Source of the DNA: DATLCI01 sp046714215
Lineage (GTDB): Bacteria; Acidobacteriota; Terriglobia; Terriglobales; Acidobacteriaceae
DNA length: 13,430 nucleotides
Direction: 5' to 3'
NCBI GenBank assembly: GCA_046714215.1
Contig: JBKKBM010000027.1
Location: 1-13,430, forward strand
Part shown: positions 6,405-13,264 of the stretch, in pieces
How positions within the stretch are numbered: position 1 is the stretch's first letter
Layout of the letters: every line of letters starts with the position of its first letter
Translations under genes and position numbers: made by a program
Notes under the pieces: model-generated
The model's database searches: none
Told to the model about the DNA's origin: nothing
What the model saw: the letters and a program-made list of their open reading frames with translations, nothing else

Positions 6405-7547
6405 TTATATCAGCCCCTTCATCCCCTTCTCCGTCAGATGCTTCACAACCTTCCCCACATCCTGGGAATGTTCCCGGGTAGTGATCAGCAGCGCATCGTC
6501 GGTTTCCACCACGACCAGATCTTTCACCCCGATGGTTGCCACGAATTTCTTCGGCGCGTGCACGTAATTCCTCTCGGCATTCAACACAAAGCTGTCTTTG
6601 GCTTCGAAGATGTTGCCGTCTTTGGTTGCGCGATTCTGGGATGCATCCGCCTGACCCGCCATCGGCCCAACCGTCCGATGCTCCCACAATGCCGCCCACG
6701 AGCCCAGATCGTTCCATCCGAACTCTGCCTTGATGCAAAAAAGGTTCGCCGAGTGCTCGCCCTTGGCCGAGCGCGGCTCCAGCACCGCATAATCGATGCT
6801 GATGTTTTCGCACTTCGGATATAGCTCCGCAAATACCTTCTCGAATTTTCTGGTGCCGTATGCCGCCGCGATCTGTTCGAGATAGGGCGCGGTCTCAGAC
6901 AAATGCTCGCGCAGCGCATTGACCAGCGTGGTGGCGCTCCACAGGAACATCCCACTGTTCCAGTGATAATTACCCGCGGCCATGAATTCTTCCGCGCGCT
7001 CGGCGTTCGGCTTCTCCGTAAAGCGCCGCACGCGGAAAACATCCTTCCCGCTGACTTCACCGGTCTCGATGTAGCCGTAGCCGGTCTCCGGACGAGTCGG
7101 CTGGATTCCCATCACCACGATGTTCTCGCCCCCCGCAGCCAGTTCGAGTCCCTGCTCCAGCTGTGCGAGAAAGGCCTTCTCATCCCCGATCACATGGTCG
7201 GCCGGGAACATCCCGATGACCGCTTGCGGATCGCTCTTCTGCAGGATGAATGCCGCCAGCCCGATCGCGGGCGCGGTGTTGCGCGCCGCCGGCTCCGCGA
7301 TGATCTGCTCCTTCTCCAGTTGCTTGAGCTGTTTGCGGATGACGGGCGACACCGCGTCATTGGTGATCACCCAAAAGCGATCTTCCTGGGCTACCGGCAT
7401 CAGCCGCGCCACCGTCTTCTGGATCATCGACTCGGTGCCTTCGAGCACCAGCACTTGCTTGGCCATGGCCTTGCGGCTACGCGGCCAGAAGCGCGTGCCG
7501 CTGCCACCGGCGAGGATCACGGGATAAAAATGCGGGTTCTTTGCCAT
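6405..7547 (-). CDS. manC: Mannose-1-phosphate guanylyltransferase
   Basis: The enzyme makes GDP-mannose from mannose-1-phosphate and GTP. The 380-residue protein has the nucleotidyltransferase signature LAGGSGTRFWPRSR at 12-25, followed by K30-Q31. EPAARNTAPA lies at 85-94, PADH at 115-118, TRPETGYGYI at 151-160, FTEKPN at 176-181 and HWNSGMF at 195-201. It is about 100 residues shorter than bifunctional ManC/AlgA proteins and lacks their C-terminal isomerase cupin. This fits with a separate manA lying 57 bases upstream. The start is ATG at 7547; a ribosome site is not obvious. With manA and the phosphohexomutase it completes a GDP-mannose route. Confidence 0.94.
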   Translation of the reverse strand: MAKNPHFYPVILAGGSGTRFWPRSRKAMAKQVLVLEGTESMIQKTVARLMPVAQEDRFWVITNDAVSPVIRKQLKQLEKEQIIAEPAARNTAPAIGLAAFILQKSDPQAVIGMFPADHVIGDEKAFLAQLEQGLELAAGGENIVVMGIQPTRPETGYGYIETGEVSGKDVFRVRRFTEKPNAERAEEFMAAGNYHWNSGMFLWSATTLVNALREHLSETAPYLEQIAAAYGTRKFEKVFAELYPKCENISIDYAVLEPRSAKGEHSANLFCIKAEFGWNDLGSWAALWEHRTVGPMAGQADASQNRATKDGNIFEAKDSFVLNAERNYVHAPKKFVATIGVKDLVVVETDDALLITTREHSQDVGKVVKHLTEKGMKGLI

Positions 7548-7604
7548 GAGATATTTCGCGGGAATACAAAACAGGAACGTGAGTCAAAGTTACGAAACAA
7601 GATT

Positions 7605-8603
7605 CTACGCCAATACGGTTGCAGGCTCGTCTACGGCGGTCATCGGCAGGCTGGCGCGCATCACTTCCAGCGCCCACTGCGGCTGAATGGCATACTGGCG
7701 CACGCCCGCGGGCAGCACCATGCATTCACCCTTGGCCAGCGTCACTGGCCGCATGCCCTCCACCTGGAAGACGCCGCATCCGTCCAGCGCCACGAATACT
7801 TGTGCTGAAGTCCGCTCGCCACTCACTTGAAACTCGCGCGGCTCACGCACCACGATCTTGTCCACCGTGAAAGAGGGAGCTGACACCAGGTTGGCCACGC
7901 CGTTGTTTCCCACCCGTGCCACTTTGCCTGCATGAGTCTTTTCTTTTAACGCCGCCACGCCTTGCTCGATATGCAACTCGCGCCCGCGCCCGTAGTCGTA
8001 TAAACGATACGTCGTGTCGGAGTTCTGCTGTGTTTCTACGATGATCGACCCGGGTCCGATCGCGTGGATCGTCCCCGCATCCACATAAATCAAGTCGCCG
8101 GGCTTGATGTCGAGCCAATTCATCAGCGGCTCCAGCCGGTTCTCCACGATGGCTTTTTTTACTTCGTCGCGCGTGACGCCACGTTTCAGTCCCAGTCCCA
8201 CTTGCGCGCCACGTTCGGCCGCCAGCACGTACCAGCACTCTGTTTTCCCACACGCCTGCCCGATCTTCTGCGCGCCCTCGTCATCCGGATGCACCTGCAC
8301 CGAAAGCTTCTCTTTCGGCATCAGGAACTTCATCAACAAGGGAAAGCGCGTCGCATCTTTCGCCGCATCGCCCAGCAACTCGCGCCCATATTTGCGGGTG
8401 ACGTCCGCCAGCGTCTGTCCGGCCAGGTCGCCATTGGCTACGCGGCATTCATCGCCCGTCAGCCACACTTCGCCGATCGGCTGCTCGGATTGACCATCCG
8501 GCCGCCGCGCCGCCTTATGCGGATACAGCAAGGAGATGTCACGCGTGCCCCACACGCGTTCGTGGAACTCCGGCAGCAACAGCAGTGGATAGAGTCCTGG
8601 CAT
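7605..8603 (-). CDS. manA: Mannose-6-phosphate isomerase, class I
   Basis: ManA is a zinc-dependent cupin that interconverts fructose-6-phosphate and mannose-6-phosphate. The 332-residue protein is of the shorter, Bacillus-like class. The expected zinc ligands are visible: Q103 and H105 in SVQVHPDD, E122 in GKTECWYVL, and H180 in DAGTIHAIGPG. A second conserved stretch, YRLYDYGRG, lies at 199-207 and includes the arginine-bearing end of the active site. The start is ATG at 8603. It is the first of the GDP-mannose genes in the direction of transcription. The 110-base gap separating it from aspC shows no clear terminator or promoter. Confidence 0.94.
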   Translation of the reverse strand: MPGLYPLLLLPEFHERVWGTRDISLLYPHKAARRPDGQSEQPIGEVWLTGDECRVANGDLAGQTLADVTRKYGRELLGDAAKDATRFPLLMKFLMPKEKLSVQVHPDDEGAQKIGQACGKTECWYVLAAERGAQVGLGLKRGVTRDEVKKAIVENRLEPLMNWLDIKPGDLIYVDAGTIHAIGPGSIIVETQQNSDTTYRLYDYGRGRELHIEQGVAALKEKTHAGKVARVGNNGVANLVSAPSFTVDKIVVREPREFQVSGERTSAQVFVALDGCGVFQVEGMRPVTLAKGECMVLPAGVRQYAIQPQWALEVMRASLPMTAVDEPATVLA

Positions 8604-8713
8604 CTTTAGTTGGTTTTCGGGGGCCCGGTGCAGCGAAACGGTGGCGCGAGACGATTACCCAATCTTAGAGGGCATTCCCGGCTCAGGCGTTGCCGCCGAC
8701 GCGCGGGAAACGG

Positions 8714-9913
8714 CTACAGCGCGGCAAAAAACTTCTTCATCCGCTCCACCCCACGGTCCACTTCGCCCGCTGACACCGCATACGACAACCTTATATGGTC
8801 GGTCGTGCCAAAGCCCTCGCCTGGCACCGTGACCACGTACGCCTCATGCAACAAGCGCTTGGCTACGTCCGCCGCGGACGTGATCCCCCCGCGCCCGAAG
8901 AACTTCGTAACATTCGGATACACATAGAACGCCCCCTCCGGCGTCTGGCAGTCGATCCCCGGAATATCCCGCAGCCCTGCCAGCACCTGGTCACGCAGTT
9001 GGATGTACTCCGCCTTCATCTCGCGGATGCACTCCTGCGGTCCGTTCATCGCCGCCAGCGCCGCCTTCTGCACGATGGCGTTCGAACTTGAGGTCGACTG
9101 ACTTTGCAATTTCTGAAAAGCGCTGAGGATCGGCGCGGGTGCCAGCGCGTAACCGCAGCGCCAGCCCGTCATCGCATACGTCTTCGAGAGCGATCCAATG
9201 ATGATGATGTGCTCCTTCGCCTCCGTGATCGCGCCTGCCGAGTACGCCGGCCCCGCATAATTCAGGTAGACATAGCATTCATCGCAGATCACGTAGATGC
9301 CACGCTCATGCGCCAGCCGGATGATCTCCCGCACCGCCGCCGGCGCCGTCACCGCACCCGAAGGATTATTCGGCGTGTTCAGGATGATGGCCCGGGTCCG
9401 CGGCGTGATCGCCCGCTCGATCATCTCCGGCGTGAGGGCAAAGTTCTTCTGCTCGTCCGTCTCCACGTAGACGCACGTCCCGCCCGCATACTGCACAATG
9501 TCTTTGAATGACACCCAGTACGGCACGGGGATAATGACCTCATCGCCGTGGTCAATCAGCGTCTGTACCGCATTGAATAGTGCGAGCTTACCCCCGGTAG
9601 ACACGATGCACTCGTTGGCCGCGTAGTTCGATCCGAAGTCCGTCGCGTGGCGCTTGGTGATCGCCTCACGCAACTCCGGAATCCCAGCGACCGATGTGTA
9701 TTTGGTGAAATCACTATTGATGGCCGCAATGGCGGCGTCTTTGATATGGCGCGGCGTCGAGAAATGCGGCTCGCCCGCACCGTAATCCACCAGGTCAACG
9801 CCCTTGGCGCGCAGTTGCGCCGCCTCATTCACCACCGCCAGCGTGGCCGATATCTCGATCCGGTTGATACGGTCGCTTACCAGTTTCCCCGAGGTTGTCG
9901 TGGTGGCAGGCAT
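8714..9913 (-). CDS. aspC: Class I PLP aminotransferase, probably aspartate aminotransferase
   Basis: The 399-residue protein is a fold-type I, subgroup I-beta-like aminotransferase resembling the Thermus aspartate enzyme. Visible elements are GAGEPHFSTP at 46-55, KYTSVAGIPELREA at 71-84, NTPNNPSG at 179-186 (N183 contacts PLP), DECY at 211-214 (D211 and Y214), SLSKTYAMTGWR at 241-252 with the PLP-binding lysine K244, and the C-terminal substrate arginine R375 in IRLSYA. It would transfer the aspartate amino group to 2-oxoglutarate. Some relatives also accept aromatic acids or prephenate, so the substrate is inferred. The ATG shares one base with the stop of the upstream gene (TGATG), behind a good AAGGAG site, indicating translational coupling. 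Confidence 0.91.
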   Translation of the reverse strand: MPATTTTSGKLVSDRINRIEISATLAVVNEAAQLRAKGVDLVDYGAGEPHFSTPRHIKDAAIAAINSDFTKYTSVAGIPELREAITKRHATDFGSNYAANECIVSTGGKLALFNAVQTLIDHGDEVIIPVPYWVSFKDIVQYAGGTCVYVETDEQKNFALTPEMIERAITPRTRAIILNTPNNPSGAVTAPAAVREIIRLAHERGIYVICDECYVYLNYAGPAYSAGAITEAKEHIIIIGSLSKTYAMTGWRCGYALAPAPILSAFQKLQSQSTSSSNAIVQKAALAAMNGPQECIREMKAEYIQLRDQVLAGLRDIPGIDCQTPEGAFYVYPNVTKFFGRGGITSAADVAKRLLHEAYVVTVPGEGFGTTDHIRLSYAVSAGEVDRGVERMKKFFAAL

Positions 9914-10458
9914 CAGCGCTCCTTCGTCGCCGGGGATTTCTTCGCTTCGCTCTGCGTCAGTTTGCCCAGCAGCGATTGCCCCGCGCTACGCCGCGACACC
10001 ACCTGCCATTTCCCGTTGCGCCGCTGCCAGATGTCCACCATCACGCCCGAATCCTGGAACTCGACTCCCCGCATCTGGCCGCTCCAGCGGAACGCCGAAT
10101 ACACGATCCCGACGTCTCCATACACCCTCGCGTTGATAGAGGTGTAAGCAAAATCATGGACCTTGAGCGCGGTCTTACGGGTGGCCAGCCATGCCGCCCG
10201 GGGCTGCGGCGCGCGCGAGACGTCGAAAGCCTGCAGACTGAATTCCGGCGCCATCAACTCCTCCAGCCGCTTCTCGTCGTCCTTAAACAGCGCTACATCC
10301 ATCCATTCCCGCGAGAGCCTGATCAGTTCGGCCTCTTCGGCCGTCGGTTTGTAATCGAACGCCGGTTGCGAGATCGCCGGAGTCTGCCCAGGGTTTTGTT
10401 GCGCCAGTGCCGAGGGGACCAGCAACAGGAGAATGAGCAACTTGACTGAACCCATCAC
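9913..10458 (-). CDS. Secreted DUF4440/SnoaL-like (NTF2-fold) protein
   Basis: This is a protein of about 180 residues with a clear Sec signal peptide: a short basic start, a leucine-rich core at about 7-14 and a likely cut after ALA at residue 19. The mature part resembles the DUF4440/SnoaL NTF2-like cone fold: EEAELIRLSREWMDV, ELMAPEFSLQAFD, GDVGIVYSAFRWSG and DIWQRRNGKWQVVSRR. Such proteins bind small ligands or act as lyases or isomerases; no function can be assigned here. The start is GTG at 10458 or the adjacent ATG at 10455. AGGAGG lies inside the end of coaD, 8 bases before the GTG and 11 before the ATG. It is sandwiched between coaD (4-base gap) and aspC (1-base overlap). Confidence 0.82.
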   Translation of the reverse strand: MMGSVKLLILLLLVPSALAQQNPGQTPAISQPAFDYKPTAEEAELIRLSREWMDVALFKDDEKRLEELMAPEFSLQAFDVSRAPQPRAAWLATRKTALKVHDFAYTSINARVYGDVGIVYSAFRWSGQMRGVEFQDSGVMVDIWQRRNGKWQVVSRRSAGQSLLGKLTQSEAKKSPATKER

Positions 10459-10462
10459 CGTC

Positions 10463-10969
10463 TTATCCTCCTGACTTCACGCGGTCGCCGCGCACCTTCT
10501 GATGCAGCCGCTCTTCCACCACATCCGGTACCAGCCCGCGGATCGACCCACCCAACTGGAAGACTTCCTTAACCAGCCGCGAACTCAGGTAACTGTAGGA
10601 ATCGGCCGGCATCATGAAGACGGTCTCTATGGTCGGATCCAGCCGCCGGTTCATCAACGCCATCTGCAACTCGTATTCGTAATCGCTGATGGCCCGGATC
10701 CCGCGCAACACCGCATGGGCCTTCTGCTCCGCGACATACTCCACCAGCAACCCGTCGAAGATATCGACGGTCACGTTTTCGTATTGGCGCGTGGTCTCCA
10801 GCAGCATCTGCTTGCGCTCGTCCGCTGAGAACAGCGGCTGCTTGTCGGCGTTGCGCAGGATGGCGACCACGAGTTGCCCGAAGATCTTGGAGCCGCGCTC
10901 GATCAGGTCGAGATGCCCGTTAGTCAGCGGATCGAACGACCCCGGATAAATGGCTTTGACGGCATTCAC
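10463..10969 (-). CDS. coaD: Phosphopantetheine adenylyltransferase
   Basis: CoaD transfers AMP from ATP to 4'-phosphopantetheine, giving dephospho-CoA, the penultimate step of CoA synthesis. The 168-residue protein is of normal length. It shows the nucleotidyltransferase motif YPGSFDPLTNGH at 8-19 with H19, K43, RGIRAISDYEYE at 89-100, and the C-terminal YLSSRLVKEV at 127-136. The start is GTG at 10969, directly before NAVKAIYPG; the only nearby ATG is out of frame. No Shine-Dalgarno sequence is evident. The recA terminator lies about 40 bases upstream, so a promoter should lie between 10970 and 11010. It heads a coaD-DUF4440-aspC unit. Confidence 0.95.
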   Translation of the reverse strand: MNAVKAIYPGSFDPLTNGHLDLIERGSKIFGQLVVAILRNADKQPLFSADERKQMLLETTRQYENVTVDIFDGLLVEYVAEQKAHAVLRGIRAISDYEYELQMALMNRRLDPTIETVFMMPADSYSYLSSRLVKEVFQLGGSIRGLVPDVVEERLHQKVRGDRVKSGG

Positions 10970-11007
10970 AGTAAAGCTGATTGTAAGGCAGAAAGGCCGC
11001 TGTCCCC

Positions 11008-11045
11008 ATAAAAACCAATCGCGGACCCATAGGCCCGCGATGGTT
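11008..11045 (-). terminator. Rho-independent terminator of recA
   Basis: On the minus strand, AACCATCGCGG (11045-11035) pairs with CCGCGATTGGTT (11024-11013) around a 10-base loop, with one bulged base. TTTTTATGG follows. It lies 24 bases past the recA stop and ahead of coaD, so it separates the two transcription units. Confidence 0.8.
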
Positions 11046-11068
11046 GTTCAAGGGAGCAAATCAAACCC

Positions 11069-12151
11069 TTATTTCCTTCCCGGCGCGCCCTTCGGCTGGG
11101 CTTCCACGGCGCTCTGTCCATTGGCCGCCGCGGCTGCGGCTTTTTCCGCCGCGGTCGAGAGTCCGAGGTGTTTGCGCAACTCGGCGTCCAGTTTCGCGCA
11201 GACGTCCTTGTTCTCTTTGAGGAAGTTCTTGGAGTTCTCGCGGCCCTGCCCGATGCGTTCGCCCTTATAGCTGAACCACGCGCCCGATTTTTCGACGATA
11301 TTGCTGTTCACGCCCATGTCCAGCAGGTCACCTTCCTTCGAGATGCCTTCTCCGTACATGATGTCGAACTCGGCTTCGCGGAACGGCGCCGCCGTCTTGT
11401 TCTTCACCACTTTGATCTTGGTGCGCGACCCCACCACGTTGTCGCCATCCTTGATGGCGGCGATGCGCCGGATATCGATGCGGACCGACGAATAGAACTT
11501 CAGCGCGCGGCCGCCCGTGGTCGTCTCCGGATTGCCAAACATCACGCCAATCTTCTCGCGGATCTGGTTGATGAACACCAGACAGGTGCGGCTCTTGCTC
11601 ACAATGCCGGTCAGCTTGCGCAGCGCCTGCGACATCAGCCGCGCCTGCAAGCCCATGTGGCTGTCGCCCATCTCGCCATCGAGTTCGGCCTTGGGGACGA
11701 GGGCCGCCACTGAGTCCACTACCAGCACGTCGATGGCGCCCGAGCGGACGAGAGCTTCCGCGATCTCCAGCGCCTGCTCGCCATAATCCGGCTGCGAGAC
11801 TAATAGGTTATCCACGTCGACGCCCAGCTTCTTGGCATAGATGGGATCCATGGCATGCTCAGCGTCTACGAACGCCGCCAATCCGCCCATCTTCTGCGCC
11901 TCGGCGACGACCTGCAGGGCGATGGTCGTCTTGCCTGAGGATTCCGGGCCGAATATCTCGACCACCCGGCCGCGCGGAAATCCGCCCGCACCCAGCGCCA
12001 CGTCAAAGGAGATCGAGCCGGTCGAGATCACCGCGATGGGCAGCACTTCCTTGGAGCCCAGGCGCATGATCGATCCCTTACCAAACTGCTTCTCAATCTG
12101 CGACATGGCAAGATCGACTGCTCGTACGCGGTCACTTCGTTCGTCGGCCAT
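11069..12151 (-). CDS. recA: Recombinase RecA
   Basis: RecA forms ATP-dependent filaments on single-stranded DNA, drives homologous recombination and triggers SOS cleavage of LexA. From the family-typical start MADERSDRVRAVDLA the protein has 360 residues. GKGSIMRLG lies at 24-32. Walker A GPESSGKT is at 68-75, DAEHA with the catalytic glutamate at 96-100, and Walker B VLVVDSVAAL at 142-151. INQIREKIGVMFGNPETTTG covers the L2 loop. The tail is Ala/Lys/Pro-rich. The frame stays open upstream to a GTG at 12472. ATGs at 12331 and 12328 would add 59-60 residues that family members usually lack. I prefer 12151 by homology, though its Shine-Dalgarno sequence is poor. Confidence 0.93.
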   Translation of the reverse strand: MADERSDRVRAVDLAMSQIEKQFGKGSIMRLGSKEVLPIAVISTGSISFDVALGAGGFPRGRVVEIFGPESSGKTTIALQVVAEAQKMGGLAAFVDAEHAMDPIYAKKLGVDVDNLLVSQPDYGEQALEIAEALVRSGAIDVLVVDSVAALVPKAELDGEMGDSHMGLQARLMSQALRKLTGIVSKSRTCLVFINQIREKIGVMFGNPETTTGGRALKFYSSVRIDIRRIAAIKDGDNVVGSRTKIKVVKNKTAAPFREAEFDIMYGEGISKEGDLLDMGVNSNIVEKSGAWFSYKGERIGQGRENSKNFLKENKDVCAKLDAELRKHLGLSTAAEKAAAAAANGQSAVEAQPKGAPGRK

Positions 12152-12347
12152 AGGCTTATTCTTAGGGTCCGGCAACGCCTGCGGCTGCCAGCCCCTCGCA
12201 CTTTGCTCGCGCGTGTCCGGCACTCGCTCCGTGCTCACCCTTTCTCTGAGTTTGTCGATCGGCTTGTCGGTCTTGTCGTGTGAATTCGTGGGGCGCGCTG
12301 GTATTCTCGCTGCTTCGCTGGATGCCATCATAACAATCTCTTTTCTG

Positions 12348-12362
12348 TTCCGAAATCCGGAA
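12348..12362. promoter_or_regulatory. Inverted repeat TTCCG-N5-CGGAA upstream of recA
   Basis: A 5-bp inverted repeat with a 5-base spacer lies between the candidate promoter and the recA coding region. A GGGA-AAG-TCCC element sits nearby at 12380-12390. Either could be an operator, for example for an SOS repressor. It does not match the E. coli (CTGT-N8-ACAG) or Bacillus LexA boxes, so this is only a candidate. Confidence 0.3.
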
Positions 12363-12401
12363 TTCTTACTTAGACCTGTGGGAAAGTCCCGATGAAATGG
12401 G

Positions 12402-12407
12402 ATAGTA
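12402..12407 (-). promoter_or_regulatory. Candidate -10 element for recA
   Basis: TACTAT on the minus strand matches five of six bases of TATAAT. The best -35 at an 18-base spacing, TTCGCC, is weak. It would start transcription near 12394, downstream of the GTG at 12472 and upstream of both ATG candidates. This argues against the longest reading of RecA. Confidence 0.3.
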
Positions 12408-12420
12408 GCAGGATTTTCGG

Positions 12421-12472
12421 AAAAAGGCGAACAAAAAGCGAAATATCCGCGGATGGTCACCAGGATGGTCAC
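12421..12472. repeat. Two adjoining 12-base-period direct repeats upstream of recA
   Basis: GGATGGTCAC occurs at 12451-12460 and 12463-12472. The second copy touches the stop codon of the upstream hypothetical gene. Next to it, AAAAAGGCGAA (12421-12431) and AAAAAGCGAA (12433-12442) also recur at a 12-base offset, with one base missing. Both pairs lie in the non-coding gap ahead of the recA promoter candidate. Confidence 0.65.
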
Positions 12473-12999
12473 TAAGGGACACTCCGGGGGAGAAAGCCGG
12501 GCAAAGTCTGGTTTTTCAACATGCGGTGGAGGAGCTCGGCTTTGCGGTCGAGACGGAGGAGTTCGAGGGCCTGGACGACGCGGACCTCAAAGTCTTTGCC
12601 GACGCGTTTGACGGAAGCCTTGGTGGCGCCGCGCTCGACCGCGATGCTGCGAACGGCGGTGGAGGCGATGCGCAAGGCCCCGAGCATGGCGCGAGTGGTG
12701 CGATGGTCCATGATGCCGGTGTCATAAGCGCGGAGGACGTTGTCGAGGGCAATGGTGAGGGAGGGGTAGTCGAGGAGCATGGGAATATAGATGGAGCGGA
12801 GCCGGCGGATGCGAAGGTCATGTGCGGCGCGGAGCGAACGGCGAGTGGTGAGCAAAGGTTTTTCGGCACGGGCCTGGGTCATGACAGTTTGGCGCTTTTG
12901 ATCGCGAGCGTGGAAGCGGCAGAGGCCGGCGGGGGAGGACTTGAGGGCGGGAGCGCCGCAAAGGGAGTTGCTCGGTAGCTCGAATCGGCACGTTTTCAT
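12472..12999 (-). CDS. Hypothetical protein with N-terminal Cys/His knuckle (Acidobacteria-type)
   Basis: This is a basic protein of 175 residues with no signal peptide or membrane span. The N-terminus has C4, C14, C27 and H30, in the pattern C-x9-C-x12-C-x2-H, compatible with a zinc knuckle. The stretch C-G-A-P-A-L at 14-19 followed by C-R-F-H at 27-30 matches a recurrent short-protein family that I associate with Acidobacteria. A helical segment follows (about 68-115), containing a DYPSLTIALDNVLRAYDTG stretch, and then a basic helical tail. Function is unknown; nucleic-acid binding is a guess. The ATG at 12999 has GCGAGG seven bases upstream, which supports the start. It lies upstream of recA in the same direction but is separated by a gap with a promoter candidate. 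Confidence 0.75.
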   Translation of the reverse strand: MKTCRFELPSNSLCGAPALKSSPAGLCRFHARDQKRQTVMTQARAEKPLLTTRRSLRAAHDLRIRRLRSIYIPMLLDYPSLTIALDNVLRAYDTGIMDHRTTRAMLGALRIASTAVRSIAVERGATKASVKRVGKDFEVRVVQALELLRLDRKAELLHRMLKNQTLPGFLPRSVP

Positions 13000-13044
13000 C
13001 TAACAACCTCGCAATAAAAAACCTTTTTTCTGTGTAAGTTCACC

Positions 13045-13110
13045 GTTTTCAACGACATGACTCCAGCTTCGTGAAAACAAATGGCTTAGAGGCAGATAAT
13101 TGAAAACAAA
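13045..13110. repeat. TGAAAACAAA direct repeat with an inverted GTTTTCA
   Basis: TGAAAACAAA is found at 13072-13081 and 13101-13110. The inverse GTTTTCA lies at 13045-13051, 20 bases before the first copy. The set lies 46-111 bases upstream of the hypothetical gene start at 12999, within its likely promoter region. It may bind a regulator or be fortuitous in A-rich DNA. Confidence 0.45.
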
Positions 13111-13218
13111 GGAGATAAATTCTCACCTTGCGGTCTCGGGAGGAGGTGGCTTGATTGCGGCGCTTCATGAACCAAGGCTAGTGCGGGCGGAGAGGCTATG
13201 TCAAGGGGTTGGAGCAGA

Positions 13219-13244
13219 ACTTATAAATATTACTTATAGATATT
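13219..13244. repeat. AT-rich 13-bp tandem repeat
   Basis: ACTTATAAATATT (13219-13231) is followed directly by ACTTATAGATATT (13232-13244), which differs at one base. The following GTATGATG extends the AT-rich island. It is by far the most AT-rich spot in an otherwise GC-rich window and lies in non-coding sequence. Confidence 0.8.
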
Positions 13245-13264
13245 GTATGATGAGGGCAAAGGGT

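Noticed and set aside
6903..7808. Rightward 301-codon frame opposite manC and manA
   Set aside because: It spans the gap between two well-supported genes on the other strand and has a shadow-like His/Arg-rich composition.
12152..12472. GTG at 12472 as the RecA start
   Set aside because: It overlaps the upstream stop codon and the 12-base repeats, and precedes the candidate promoter. Family members do not carry this leader.
12526..12978. Rightward 150-codon frame opposite the Cys/His hypothetical gene
   Set aside because: It is a Gly/Glu/Ala-rich shadow. The leftward frame has a proper ribosome site and a recognisable N-terminal motif.
13180..13203. TTGACA on the minus strand as a -35 for the gene at 12999
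   Set aside because: The hexamer 17 bases downstream is CTAGCC, not a credible -10, and the distance to the gene is large.
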